Positions 1 to 8,790 of a stretch of DNA of 55,233 bases are shown here, piece by piece. The notes under the pieces were generated by a model. That model saw nothing but the letters and a program-made list of their open reading frames with translations. It did no database searches and was not told where the DNA came from. The stretch is taken from assembly GCF_012933365.1 (NCBI RefSeq), contig NZ_JABBVZ010000019.1, forward strand, positions 1 to 55,233, read 5' to 3'. The translations under genes and the position numbers were made by a program. The stretch is from Sulfobacillus harzensis (GTDB lineage: Bacteria; Bacillota; Sulfobacillia; Sulfobacillales; Sulfobacillaceae). The first letter of the stretch is position 1; the number at the start of each line of letters is the position of its first letter.

Positions 1-602
1 GCCATCGCTACGGCCACGGGATAGCGCGTGCCGAGGCTCAGTTGTTCGAAGACCAGGTGGGGCGTGGCCAGACGATGACGCAATTGGCTCAGTTGAATGG
101 CTAACACGTCGGTAAAGGCTTCCTGCGGACCGCGCACTGCGATCTCGGTTTCGGGACGATCAATGCTGCGCTGGGGGATCTTGGCGGTGTCAAAGAGCCA
201 GGCTTCGGGCACGGCCTCGAGACAGACCGCGGTTTGCCTCTGCAAGATGGCGTCCAGGATGGGGTCCCACTGGGTCTGTCGGGCGACCGGGCCCACAGGC
301 AGGCGCCGAATGGTCCCCTCTTCCCGTTCAAGCAACGGGGCCAAAATATCCCGGTCGACTTGGTTCAGGTCCACCAGATTGTCCAGGTAACAGATAAGTC
401 CCGCTCGGCCCGTCCGCTGATGGAACCGGCGAATCACCACGTCGGGACTGGGGCCCAACACCGCGATTAAGCGGTCGGTGGCCGCCTCGAGGTCCGGAAC
501 GTATGCAGTGGCATCGCCTTTGGCGTGCAGGCCGGGCAGCAGGCTGGTTAGATACCGCTCTAGACGCTCTAAGTCGCTCACCAGCGATTGGAGAAGCTCC
601 AT
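1..602 (-). CDS. Spore germination protein, GerA family (N-terminal part, runs off the window)
   Basis: The gene reads leftwards from an ATG at 602 and is still open at base 1, giving about 200 residues of N-terminal sequence. GerA-type proteins are inner-membrane subunits of germinant receptors in the spore. The visible part is the soluble N-terminal domain: a segment like CYLDNLVDLNQVDRDIL, a later IPQRSIDRPETEIAVRGP block followed by QEAFTD, then LSQLRHRLATP. The RP-TE-x-x-x-RGP-x-E-x-F pattern is characteristic of the family. A GGGGAGG ribosome binding site lies about 7 bases upstream of the ATG. The membrane-spanning half and any B and C subunit genes lie outside the window. Confidence in the family is high; the germinant is unknown. 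Confidence 0.9.
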   Translation of the reverse strand, partial: MELLQSLVSDLERLERYLTSLLPGLHAKGDATAYVPDLEAATDRLIAVLGPSPDVVIRRFHQRTGRAGLICYLDNLVDLNQVDRDILAPLLEREEGTIRRLPVGPVARQTQWDPILDAILQRQTAVCLEAVPEAWLFDTAKIPQRSIDRPETEIAVRGPQEAFTDVLAIQLSQLRHRLATPHLVFEQLSLGTRYPVAVAM

Positions 603-1367
603 ACGTGGCCTCCCCTAAAGAGTTTTATGGATATTTTGTGGTATCGCCGCCGTCATTATGCACATACGGCGTGATGCTGCACCCTAGCATGGGTCGGTTG
701 AGTTTTGGATTCCTCGGTCCGAAGGCATAAATTAATGTCGTTCTTGGGATTGTACTTTTACCAGGCCGGATGTTACCGACAAGCGGGGTGTTGAATTCAC
801 CGTGGCCTTCGAGTCAGCGATGCACCCGGGTCGAGTGGCCCCCGGGGCTGACCGTATTGCCTACTGGCTGCGCGCAAAGCATTTTTTAGTGGGTCGTTTG
901 TCGTCCGCTCGGTCGTCTTTACATCATCCAATATGTGTCCGGACCGAGACGGCACCCAGCTCGACGTCGTTTGCCGCGTTACGAACGGGGCTCACGTATG
1001 AATGCTTGATAAAGAGGCTTTTCCATTCAGGGGAGAACATTAAGGGCGACCTGAGTCGGGTGTTGGGGATGCTGTTGGAGCGGTGGCAGCTCCTTGTGGA
1101 GCGAATGACGCTTTCGTACACAAGAGTGGCAGGGTCCCGGGCACGGTAGCGAAGGGGGATGGCATTGGATTTAAATATACGGCCGCACGCCCTCGGGATC
1201 AAGTCTACAACCCTGAAGCGCCCATGCCCGAGAAGGCTCAGGGCTGGGCGCGGCGCACGCAGAATGAACTTCCGAGGGCGCCTCGGACGCCGTCCTGAGG
1301 AACAGATTGGGGGTGATCGCACGATGCCGGAGATTCGCTCCATCGTTCCAAACCTTTCCGTAGGGTT
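603..1367. other. Gene-poor stretch between two sporulation genes
   Basis: No coding region can be supported here. Open frames exist on both strands (for example 802-1149 plus and 924-1343 minus), but their products are arginine- and serine-rich, lack recognisable motifs and have no convincing ribosome binding sites. The first 100 bases presumably hold the promoter of the GerA-type gene. A CATAATG element on the minus strand near 653-659 could be part of a forespore sigma-factor promoter, but the matching -35 is not convincing. Confidence 0.4.
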
Positions 1368-1547
1368 TTAGTCCCATGTGCTACTGGCACACTCAGTTCG
1401 ATAACACTCCACGATTAGCCGATCTAATTGCACGGAGCATTCAAGAACGGCTGGATGCGTGAAAGCCGCATGCGTCTCGTACAGACGACATAGTTGACGC
1501 GACAGCGTTGCGATATCATCGCTGATGGTTCGTTCTAACCCGTCCAT
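1368..1547 (-). CDS. Spo0E-like aspartyl-phosphate phosphatase
   Basis: A 59-residue protein. Spo0E-family proteins dephosphorylate phosphorylated Spo0A and so delay sporulation. The sequence is a predicted two-helix hairpin: LERTISDDIATLSRQLCRLY, then a loop, then the signature SVQLDRLIVECYR, which corresponds to the family SQELDxLI motif. The length is usual for the family. The frame is open further upstream to 1658, but the ATG at 1547 has a GGAGAAGG ribosome binding site 6 bases before it, and the upstream residues do not resemble the family. It stands alone, in the same orientation as the germination gene further left. Confidence 0.82.
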   Translation of the reverse strand: MDGLERTISDDIATLSRQLCRLYETHAAFTHPAVLECSVQLDRLIVECYRTECASSTWD

Positions 1548-1884
1548 GGAGCCCTTCTCCAATACTAGAAATTTTCTGTCCCACGATACTATACTCCGCC
1601 GGTTTCCACGAAGATCGTCGAAATGGGTCGGCCTGAAAGAAAACTCGTGACCATCCATAGAACGATGACTGCTCGTGTCACTTTTATCCGTGATGCTCCT
1701 GAAGGCCGAGATGGGGGATGGGACCGTTGGTCCTCGTTCTCAGTTGCGGTGGTGGAACCCCAAGAAACCCTCTGCGCCGTTATTTTCGTCGATCAACGCC
1801 GTTCGAATGAGTCTCGAATTTTCAATGTCGACTCCTCGGGGCGATCGATGTCGCATGATTCAGATACAACATGGCAATTTTCAG
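1548..1884. other. Intergenic region, no gene seen
   Basis: This stretch separates the divergent Spo0E-like and MFS genes. Short open frames on the plus strand (1623-1895, 1675-1908) have no family resemblance and no good ribosome binding site. It should contain the promoter of the Spo0E-like gene, but no strong -35/-10 pair was found for it. Confidence 0.35.
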
Positions 1885-1913
1885 TTGACAGATAATAATA
1901 AAATATAATTAAT
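1885..1913 (+). promoter_or_regulatory. Candidate promoter of the MFS/MmgE-PrpD operon
   Basis: A perfect TTGACA at 1885-1890 is followed 17 bases later by ATTAAT at 1908-1913. A perfect TATAAT is also present at 1904-1909, but at a 13-base spacing that is too short for the same -35. The surrounding sequence is very AT-rich against the background. It lies about 65 bases before the MFS start codon. Confidence 0.5.
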
Positions 1914-1978
1914 TAGAGTTGGGAGCTGGGCTTCTGTCTGATTGGACGCCGCCTGGTATGGGCGGAAAGGAGATGGAT

Positions 1979-3388
1979 ATGTCTACGATTGCCAGTGTCG
2001 ACACAGATATGGCGAGTATTGCCGCTCGCGTTGACCGTCTTCCCCCCTCACGGGGATTGGTTGGATTGGTTGCTCGCATTGCAGCGGGCGGTTGGTTGGA
2101 GTTCTTCGAGCTAGCACTTCCAGGCTATATTTCGCTCGGACTCATTAATGCAGGGCTCTACACCAAAACCGCGACGGGTCCCTTGTTTGGTCTTCTCGAT
2201 CCGAAGGCTTACGCGACCTTCATTGCGGCGTTCCCGGCGGGCATGTGGATTGGAACGTTGGTTCTTGGCCGATTGTCGGACAAATACGGGAGACGGACAG
2301 TGTTCACCATTCCCATGATTGGCTATTCAATCATGATGCTCTTAATTGCCGTTTCGAGCTCGCCGCTTTTGATTGATATCCTACGGGTCCTCGCAGGAAT
2401 CGGCGTCGGTATTCAATTAATCAACAATGATGCCTTCATCTCAGAAATCACCCCTCGACGCTTGCGGGGAAAATACTTAGCGACTGCGCTTGTGATTATC
2501 CTGACGTCGTATCCGATTACCGCCCTCCTTGGCTATGCACTGGTACCCAACCATCCGTTTGGGATTGCGGGATGGCGCTGGGTGGTCGTGATTGGCGGAA
2601 TTATGGGCTTTGTTGTGTTGCTGGTACGACGTGGGTTGCCGGAATCGCCCCGGTGGCTGGCTGCCCATGGTCGAAACGAAGAGGCGATGACGGTGCTGGC
2701 GGAGATTGAGCAAAAAATCCGAAACGAGATTGGCCGTGATCTTCCCGCTCCCGATGCCGTGGTCGTGGAACAAACGGTGAAGGGTTCATGGGTCGAGATG
2801 TTTCAACGGAAGTACGGCCGACGTACGCTAATGATGTCCATCTTCCAGTTTACGCAGACTATCTCCGTGTTCGGGTTCACCAGTTGGGTCCCGGTGTTTT
2901 TGGCGGATAAGGGGCTTAGTATCGTCCATTCGCTCCAATACACGTTCGAGATTGCCATTTTGACGCCCTTTGGCGGGCTTCTGGCGATGCTCTTGGCGGA
3001 ACGCATGGAAAGAAAATGGCAACTGGTTTCAACCGGGGTTATTATCGCCATTGTCGGGCTAATCTTTGCGGCGATGAACGCCCCGGCCTGGATTGTCATT
3101 ATCGGTGGCATGTTGACACTCGCAAACTACTGGATGATCGGAATATTCCACACGTACAATGCCGAGATCTTCCCCACCCGGATTCGTGCCCAAGCCGTGA
3201 GCTTTACTTTCAGCTGGAGCCGGATTTCTGCAATATTCGTCGGCTATGCTGTCTCGAGCTTGTTGGCGGCGTATGGCGCCGGGGCAGTGTTCGCCATGAT
3301 TGCTGGTGCCATGGCCGTTCTGGTGGTTGCCGTCGCAACCATGGGGCCTCGGACAAATGGCCAACGCTTGGAAGAGCTAGCGTCCTAG
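1979..3388 (+). CDS. MFS transporter (metabolite/sugar porter-like)
   Basis: A 469-residue membrane protein of the major facilitator superfamily with about 12 predicted membrane segments. The loop 2-3 motif A is visible as GRLSDKYGRRTVF, and ESPRWLAAHGR ends the first half, as in sugar porter and metabolite:H+ symporter proteins. A C-terminal IFPTRIRAQAVSF is also typical. The ATG at 1979 is preferred because AAAGGAG lies 6 bases upstream; the frame is open to 1919 but without a ribosome binding site there. It is the first gene of a run with three MmgE/PrpD enzymes, which suggests that it imports a carboxylate handled by them. The substrate cannot be read from the sequence. Confidence 0.85.
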   Translation: MSTIASVDTDMASIAARVDRLPPSRGLVGLVARIAAGGWLEFFELALPGYISLGLINAGLYTKTATGPLFGLLDPKAYATFIAAFPAGMWIGTLVLGRLSDKYGRRTVFTIPMIGYSIMMLLIAVSSSPLLIDILRVLAGIGVGIQLINNDAFISEITPRRLRGKYLATALVIILTSYPITALLGYALVPNHPFGIAGWRWVVVIGGIMGFVVLLVRRGLPESPRWLAAHGRNEEAMTVLAEIEQKIRNEIGRDLPAPDAVVVEQTVKGSWVEMFQRKYGRRTLMMSIFQFTQTISVFGFTSWVPVFLADKGLSIVHSLQYTFEIAILTPFGGLLAMLLAERMERKWQLVSTGVIIAIVGLIFAAMNAPAWIVIIGGMLTLANYWMIGIFHTYNAEIFPTRIRAQAVSFTFSWSRISAIFVGYAVSSLLAAYGAGAVFAMIAGAMAVLVVAVATMGPRTNGQRLEELAS

Positions 3389-3461
3389 TCGGTTGCTGTG
3401 GCCCCGTTGTGCAGAGTTCATGCGGGCGGGGCCATTAAGGTGTCGCGGGGGAGGGTAGGAC

Positions 3462-4838
3462 ATGGACCGAGTCATTGAACGCATCGTATCGATGGAACAG
3501 ACAATCGCCTACAATCGGCTACCAACAAACGCGGTTCAGGCAGCGCGACGCCATCTGGTTGATGCCATAGGCTGTGCCCTAAAGGGCTATCGAGAGCCGG
3601 TTGCGGAGATAGCGCGCGCCCTGGCATCCGAAGTGACCGGTGCCCGTCCGGTCAGTGTATTGGGGATGGGACGCGGGACCACGGCCGAAATGGCGGCATT
3701 TGCTAACGGGGTAATGATCCGCTGCCTCGATTTGAACGATACCTACTCTTCCAGTGGAGGGGTTGGTCATCCTAGTGACTATATCCCGGCCGTCCTAGCA
3801 GCCGGTGAAGAGGCTGGGGCACCGGGAACGGTGATTATTGAAGGCATTGTGCTTGCCTATGAGGTGTTTTGCCGACTGACTGACGCCACGCACTATGGAG
3901 TCACGGGATGGGATCACGTGTGCAATGGGGTCATCGCCAGCGCGGTCGCTTCGGCCCATGTGCTGGGATTGGCGCCGGAGGAAATCGCGAATGCGGTATC
4001 GCTTGCCGCCATTTCGAATTTCGCCCTTCATGAAACCCGCGTGGGTGTGGTGTCCATGTGGAAAGGGGCCCAAAGTGCCAATGCTTGTCGAAACGGCGTA
4101 TTTGCCACGCAACTGGCTCGACGCGGCATGACAGGACCTGAGGCCGCCTTCGAAGGGCGGGTGGGCATCATTAAGGTGGCCGCTCCACAATTCGATCTCG
4201 ACTTGTTGACGACGGACATGGACCGCTTGGCGATTTTGGAATGCCACGTTAAACGCTATCCTGCCGGGTTCTTCTCGCAAAGTGCCATCGATGCGGCGCG
4301 GGAGATCCATCGACGCATTGGCCATCCCGCACGCCTCCGAAGCGTTCAATTGGGCACCTTTCCTTTCGGCGTTCAGGTGATGGCGGGCGATCGCGAAAAA
4401 TGGGCGCCTAAGACCCGTGAATCCGCCGATCATAGTCTCCCTTATCTCGTAGCGAAGGCACTTCAGACGGGCGATGTGAGTTTTGACGCTTTTGCCCCCG
4501 AAGCTTTGGCAGACCCGGACGTGGCACGCATCTTGAGTGTTCTGAGCGTCGTGGAGGATCCCGATTCGGCAGCGTCTTGGCCCAATGAAGCGCGAAATGT
4601 TCTGGAAGTGACCTTAGATGATGGAACGGTTGAACGCGTGGTGGTGGAAAATTACCTAGGTCATAGCAGAAACCCCATGCCGGATGACATGATCAGTGAA
4701 AAATTTCTGGATGGTGCGCGACCGCTTCTCGGTGATTCGGCGGCCGACACCTTTCTTCAGCGGTTGTGGCATGTTGACGAGCTTTCGAATATCGATGAGC
4801 TCATGGCAACGTCGTTGGTTCGGCAGCCGCAGCGGTAA
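3462..4838 (+). CDS. MmgE/PrpD family protein, PrpD-like (2-methylcitrate dehydratase-type)
   Basis: A 458-residue cytoplasmic enzyme of the MmgE/PrpD family, whose members dehydrate, decarboxylate or epimerise tricarboxylates and related acids. The CLDLNDTY segment followed by GHPSDYIPAVLAAGE closely matches the WLDFNDT...GHPSDN block of true PrpD, so this is the most PrpD-like of the three paralogues here. KRYPAGFFSQSAIDAA forms the family KxYPxxxxxxxxID region. A GGGGGAGGG ribosome binding site precedes the ATG. No 2-methylcitrate synthase or lyase gene is seen nearby, so a role in propionate breakdown is not supported by context; a different hydroxy-acid substrate is possible. Confidence 0.85.
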   Translation: MDRVIERIVSMEQTIAYNRLPTNAVQAARRHLVDAIGCALKGYREPVAEIARALASEVTGARPVSVLGMGRGTTAEMAAFANGVMIRCLDLNDTYSSSGGVGHPSDYIPAVLAAGEEAGAPGTVIIEGIVLAYEVFCRLTDATHYGVTGWDHVCNGVIASAVASAHVLGLAPEEIANAVSLAAISNFALHETRVGVVSMWKGAQSANACRNGVFATQLARRGMTGPEAAFEGRVGIIKVAAPQFDLDLLTTDMDRLAILECHVKRYPAGFFSQSAIDAAREIHRRIGHPARLRSVQLGTFPFGVQVMAGDREKWAPKTRESADHSLPYLVAKALQTGDVSFDAFAPEALADPDVARILSVLSVVEDPDSAASWPNEARNVLEVTLDDGTVERVVVENYLGHSRNPMPDDMISEKFLDGARPLLGDSAADTFLQRLWHVDELSNIDELMATSLVRQPQR

Positions 4839-4853
4839 AAGAGGAGGATACCC

Positions 4854-6230
4854 ATGTCAAGCATCAGTGAGGAAATGGCGCAGTTAGCTAACTACCTGGC
4901 CAATGTAAGGCACCAAACACTGCCCGACGAGGTTTCGCACCGAGCCTCCTTGCACATTTTGGACACCATTGGTGCCATTGTGTCGGGAGCCGAGATGCCA
5001 GCCGGACGGGCGGCGAAGAACTGGGTGGATTTGGTGTGTGGTCAAGGCGGAACCGGGTCGGCTACGGTATTTGGACGGACGGGACGGGTCGGCCCCATCG
5101 CAGCGGCGCTGGCTAACGGGATGTCAGCACATGCAGATGAGACGGATGATTCGCATATGGAGTCCCATGGCCATCCCGGATGCAGCATTGTGCCAACGGC
5201 TCTTGCCGCAGCCGAGGATGTTGGAGCAACGGGCAGGGATGTGGTGCGGGCGGTTGTCGCGGGTTATGATGTGGGGTGCCGCGTGAGTCGAAGCGTCGGG
5301 GCTGCGGATTTTGATCTTCGTACTGGGCAGCGCAGCAGCCATGCATTGGTGGGCGCCTTTGGATCTGCCGCTGCCGCAGCGGTGCTGTATGGGTTGAGTG
5401 AGCGAGAAATTCGATACGTTCTCTCCTATACCGCACAGCTCAACTCCGGCGTAACCAGTTGGATGCGTGATGTTAACCATGTTGAAAAGGCGTTTGTGTT
5501 TGCGGGAATGCCGGCTAGCCAGGGAATGGAGGCCGTGTCCCTTGTCCGGTCTGGGTGCACGGGGGTAGAAGATGTGTTTTCGGGCACCCCCAACTGGTTC
5601 GAAGCGATTGTGCCAAACGCAGACCGCGGAGCCTTAATCCGAGGACTTGGATCCGACTACGAAATTCTCAAAGCCACCATCAAAAAGTACTCTGTTGGTT
5701 CTCCAGCTCAAGCTGCCGTTGTGGCAATCGAAGAGATGATGGCCGAGGAAGGACTCATGGCGAGTGGCGTCCAGAGTATTCTTATTCAACTCCCGACAAG
5801 TTCTTATGTCATCGTGAACAATCGTACTATGCCCAGCATCAACGTGCAGTATCTCGTATGCGGCACGCTTCTGGATGGCAAATTTAGCTTTGCCATGGCG
5901 CATGATGAGGAGCGGATGACCCACCCGGACATTGTCTCGTTGATGGAAAGGACCACGCTCGTCCCAGAAGATGCCATCACGGGCACACGGAACGCCATTG
6001 TGACAGTGGTAAGGGATACGCCCGAGGGCACCAAAACGTATCGCCGCCACGTGACGCATGTGCGTGGCACCTCGTATCTTCCCATGACGGCTGACGAAGT
6101 GCGCACCAAGGTGATGGATTTGGTGGAGGGGATTCTTGGCGCCGCCCCCGCCGCCAAGCTGTGCGACCGTATTCTTAACCTTCAGGAGGAACCGCGGGTC
6201 CGAGATGTGATTGCCGAGCTTTATCCCTAG
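4854..6230 (+). CDS. MmgE/PrpD family protein (second paralogue)
   Basis: A 458-residue member of the same family as the preceding gene, separated from it by only 15 bases with an AGAGGAGG ribosome binding site, so the two are cotranscribed. The N-terminal helical domain carries ANGMSAHADETDDSH and GHPGCSIVPTALAAAE, the usual active-site His/Asp region of the MmgE branch. IKKYSVGSPAQAAVVAIEE is the central KxY element with the usual proline lost. It differs from its upstream neighbour in the DETDDSH motif, so the two probably act on different substrates rather than being simple duplicates. Iminodisuccinate epimerase-like and cis-aconitate decarboxylase-like activities are known in this family, but neither can be assigned here. 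Confidence 0.82.
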   Translation: MSSISEEMAQLANYLANVRHQTLPDEVSHRASLHILDTIGAIVSGAEMPAGRAAKNWVDLVCGQGGTGSATVFGRTGRVGPIAAALANGMSAHADETDDSHMESHGHPGCSIVPTALAAAEDVGATGRDVVRAVVAGYDVGCRVSRSVGAADFDLRTGQRSSHALVGAFGSAAAAAVLYGLSEREIRYVLSYTAQLNSGVTSWMRDVNHVEKAFVFAGMPASQGMEAVSLVRSGCTGVEDVFSGTPNWFEAIVPNADRGALIRGLGSDYEILKATIKKYSVGSPAQAAVVAIEEMMAEEGLMASGVQSILIQLPTSSYVIVNNRTMPSINVQYLVCGTLLDGKFSFAMAHDEERMTHPDIVSLMERTTLVPEDAITGTRNAIVTVVRDTPEGTKTYRRHVTHVRGTSYLPMTADEVRTKVMDLVEGILGAAPAAKLCDRILNLQEEPRVRDVIAELYP

Positions 6231-6292
6231 GATTTCACCGTGGAGAACATCCAAACGAAGAGACGATCTCAATTCCTCGGGAGGGACGAATC

Positions 6293-7582
6293 ATGACATT
6301 GCTTCAGCGTGTAGCAGAATTTATTGATGAGCAGAAGGCTGCTGCTTTGCCGGAAGAGGTAGCAGAGCAAGCGCGGCGGGCATTAGCGAATTGGACGGCG
6401 GTCGCGTTGCACGCCGCAAAAACTTCGGAGGGGCAGATTTTCTTAGAGGCCGCCAAGGCTCTCGGACCCGGCACGGCATCGTTAGCGGATGGCACGCGGG
6501 TCATTGCCGCGGAAGCTGCCTTAGTAAACGGCGCGTTAGCGCACGTCGACGACTTTGATGACACGCATTTAGCCACCGTGACCCATCCCAGCACCCCAGT
6601 GGTTGCAGCCGCACTCGCCGCATGCGGGGGTGACACGGATTGGAAGGCCTTTTTGAAGGCGATTGCCATCGGAACCGAGATTAATATTCGAATTGCGGAA
6701 TTGCTAAACCCCGGGCATTATGATGCCGGTTGGCACATTACGGCGAGCGTCGGAGCCATTGGGAGCGCCGCGGCGGTGAGCTATTTGTGGGATCTTCCGG
6801 TTGATCAAACAGTCCATGCGTGTGCGCTGGCTGCCATGCAACCGGTTGGCCTTCGCGCCGCTTTCGGCACGATGGCGAAGTCATATCAGGTGGGCTGCAG
6901 CGCTCAGAACGGATGGAAATCCTCATACTATGCGCGGTTCGGAACCACCGGTCCTAAGGATGCGCTCGAGCATCGCAGGGGTCTTCGTATTACCAGCCCG
7001 GATTTCAATCCGGAACGATTGAATACGTTAGGGAGGGAGTGGACCTTTCTCCATGATACGTTCAAACCCTACCCATCCGGGATTGTGACCCACCCCGCCA
7101 TTGATGCCGCCCGAGCGCTCCATGGCCAAATCACTCGGACGGCTGACATCGAACGCGTTGTCGCGGAGGTTAATCCGTGGGTCGTCGAGTTGACGGGTCT
7201 GCGAGCTCCCAAAGATGGATTGGAGATTAAATTCAGTGCGACCGGACTGGTGGCCTTGGGACTTGTCCAAGGAAATATCGGACCCGAGGATTTTGTGGCC
7301 GGATTGTCCGAGGAAGCATCGCGTCTAGAACAAAGTGTTACCCTGTCAGCGTCGGAGGGTCTAGAGCGTGACGCGGCGGTGGTCACAGTATTCTTGCGTT
7401 CCGGAAAAGAGCTCTCAGAACGCATAGCCCACGCACGCGGAAGTCTCGAGCTGCCACTTACTTGGGCGGAATTGGAGGAAAAATTCCGTGTGTGTACCGC
7501 GTCGTATTCGAGGAGCTATGCCGACAGCGTGTGGGACCGTATTGCGGTCGGGACAGACGGGCCGACCAACCTCTTTGGATAG
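6293..7582 (+). CDS. MmgE/PrpD family protein (third paralogue)
   Basis: A 429-residue MmgE/PrpD-family enzyme, about 30 residues shorter than the two before it. It has the classical family motif NGALAHVDDFDDTH followed by THPSTPVVAAALA, a central GTMAKSYQVGCSAQNG segment and FKPYPSGIVTHPAIDAA. A GGGAGG ribosome binding site sits 8 bases before the ATG. It follows the second paralogue by 62 bases in the same direction, so one transcript of transporter plus three enzymes is likely. The three sequences are clearly diverged from each other. The substrate is unknown. Confidence 0.82.
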   Translation: MTLLQRVAEFIDEQKAAALPEEVAEQARRALANWTAVALHAAKTSEGQIFLEAAKALGPGTASLADGTRVIAAEAALVNGALAHVDDFDDTHLATVTHPSTPVVAAALAACGGDTDWKAFLKAIAIGTEINIRIAELLNPGHYDAGWHITASVGAIGSAAAVSYLWDLPVDQTVHACALAAMQPVGLRAAFGTMAKSYQVGCSAQNGWKSSYYARFGTTGPKDALEHRRGLRITSPDFNPERLNTLGREWTFLHDTFKPYPSGIVTHPAIDAARALHGQITRTADIERVVAEVNPWVVELTGLRAPKDGLEIKFSATGLVALGLVQGNIGPEDFVAGLSEEASRLEQSVTLSASEGLERDAAVVTVFLRSGKELSERIAHARGSLELPLTWAELEEKFRVCTASYSRSYADSVWDRIAVGTDGPTNLFG

Positions 7583-7627
7583 CGGCTTGCCATATCTTCG
7601 CAAGTGACAGGAGTCATATTAGGGCTT

Positions 7628-7659
7628 ATTCGGCGACACAGAGGCTGGTGTCGCCGAAT
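7628..7659 (+). terminator. Perfect 12-bp stem-loop after the PrpD-family operon
   Basis: ATTCGGCGACAC at 7628-7639 pairs perfectly with GTGTCGCCGAAT at 7648-7659 around an 8-base loop. It lies 45 bases after the third PrpD-family stop and before the promoter of the GntR gene. The following bases (CTCTTGC) are only weakly T-rich, so it may be a terminator or a transcript-stabilising hairpin. Confidence 0.6.
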
Positions 7660-7682
7660 CTCTTGCATAGCGACGGGTAACT

Positions 7683-7712
7683 TTGAATTAGCGCTGGGAT
7701 ATCATTTATAAT
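7683..7712 (+). promoter_or_regulatory. Promoter of the GntR/FCD regulator gene
   Basis: TTGAAT at 7683-7688 and a perfect TATAAT at 7707-7712 are separated by 18 bases. The expected transcript start near 7719 lies only about 9 bases before the GTG start at 7728, so the mRNA leader would be extremely short and there is no room for a normal ribosome binding site. Confidence 0.65.
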
Positions 7713-7727
7713 TATGAGAAAACGGGG

Positions 7728-8414
7728 GTGGGCCAGACGCACAGCACCTTGGCTCGGCAGATCCATGAGAGTCTTCGGGCTCGCTTCGTTGCCGGAGAAT
7801 ATTTGCCCGGGGTCCGGTTATATGAAGAGAAATTAGCCAAGGAGTTCGACGTGTCTTTGACGCCGGTGCGCGAGGCAGTCAAGTTGCTGGAGTCGGACGG
7901 GCTGGTGGTGAGAAAGGCGCATCGAGCGCTCTTCGCGCGGCAATTTACCTTGAAAGAGGCTCAGGAAGTCTATGATGTGCGTCAAATTCTTGAGCCGCAT
8001 GCAGCGTCGCTCGTCGCGCAGCAGCTTGATCCCCAATGGCTTGATTCCATGAAGCTTTTGTTGCAGGAACAGAAGCAGGCGTTGAATGCGGAGGAATTTG
8101 GGAAAGTCCAAACCCTCACAGCCACCTTCCATATTCGCATAGCCCAAAAGTCGGACAATCACCTGCTGGCATCAATGATTGAACGGATATGGCTAATGGT
8201 GCCATTGTTGCGGGCTTTGGCGTGGTATGAAAGCCATTACATGCGGCCTGTGCATGTTGTCGATGAACATCGTGCCATGCTGGATGGAATGCTGCTCGGA
8301 CCAGAACAGGCTGCCCAATTGGCGTTAAATCACGTGCGTACAAGTTGGGAAGGGGTCAAAGGCGCCTTGGAAAGGGCGCTTGGCGCCTCGGAGTCGGGCC
8401 GAGATTCCGTATAG
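7728..8414 (+). CDS. GntR family transcriptional regulator, FadR/FCD subfamily
   Basis: A 228-residue DNA-binding regulator. The N-terminal winged helix-turn-helix is plain: LARQIHESLRARFVAGEYLP, then LAKEFDVSLTPVREAVKLLE, then the wing at about residues 60-70. The rest is an all-helical FCD ligand-binding domain with conserved histidines (TATFHIRIAQ, VDEHRAMLDGM) that bind a metal and a small carboxylate in family members. The GTG start has no clear ribosome binding site and sits very near the promoter. It probably controls the preceding transporter/PrpD operon; FCD regulators commonly respond to organic acids, which fits that cargo. Confidence 0.88.
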   Translation: MGQTHSTLARQIHESLRARFVAGEYLPGVRLYEEKLAKEFDVSLTPVREAVKLLESDGLVVRKAHRALFARQFTLKEAQEVYDVRQILEPHAASLVAQQLDPQWLDSMKLLLQEQKQALNAEEFGKVQTLTATFHIRIAQKSDNHLLASMIERIWLMVPLLRALAWYESHYMRPVHVVDEHRAMLDGMLLGPEQAAQLALNHVRTSWEGVKGALERALGASESGRDSV

Positions 8415-8790
8415 GTTGGAGTTGGCTTTGGCGTGTGCAAACTTGATACGGTTCAACGAGATGCTTATGGTCTCCGCCAGTCCGCGTCGAACCATGGTTT
8501 CCTTTCGGGAGAGATGATCCAACCTCGCCAGTAGTACCATCGCGCAAGAAGGCGCGTCCCAGAAGTGGAGACGGCAATCTCCTTGGCGGGTGTTGCCAAC
8601 GTGCTTGACGTTATGGCGACCGTATATCCGTGTTCATTGTGGGCTCGCAATTCGGGGTAGGTTGCGAAGTGGGAGCAGGCCATCTATGAGGAACCGGCTA
8701 GCGGCGCTTCCCCGACCGCAGTTGTTGCTCAATGGGTCAGAATTTGAATCATAGTCGAGGAGTCAGCGCCCAAGGTCAAGGAGGAGCGGG
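8415..8790. other. Intergenic region, possible gene relic
   Basis: No intact gene is supported. On the plus strand around 8565-8660 a short open stretch reads like a helical protein fragment (ETAISLAGVANVLDVM) that ends at a TAG, and it has no start or ribosome binding site. It may be a relic, but no family can be named. Minus-strand frames here are not convincing. Confidence 0.3.

Noticed and set aside
802..1343. Two overlapping open frames (plus 802-1149, minus 924-1343) as possible small proteins
   Set aside because: Low-complexity, arginine/serine-rich translations, no ribosome binding site and no family motif on either strand.
1904..1909. Perfect TATAAT as -10 of the MFS operon
   Set aside because: Only 13 bases from the TTGACA; the overlapping ATTAAT at 17 bases is better placed, though the AT-rich region may hold alternative starts.
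3795..4433. A 212-codon minus-strand frame antisense to the first PrpD-like gene
   Set aside because: It lies entirely inside a clearly coding gene on the other strand and its product has no recognisable features; the same applies to the 212-codon antisense frame at 5634-6272.
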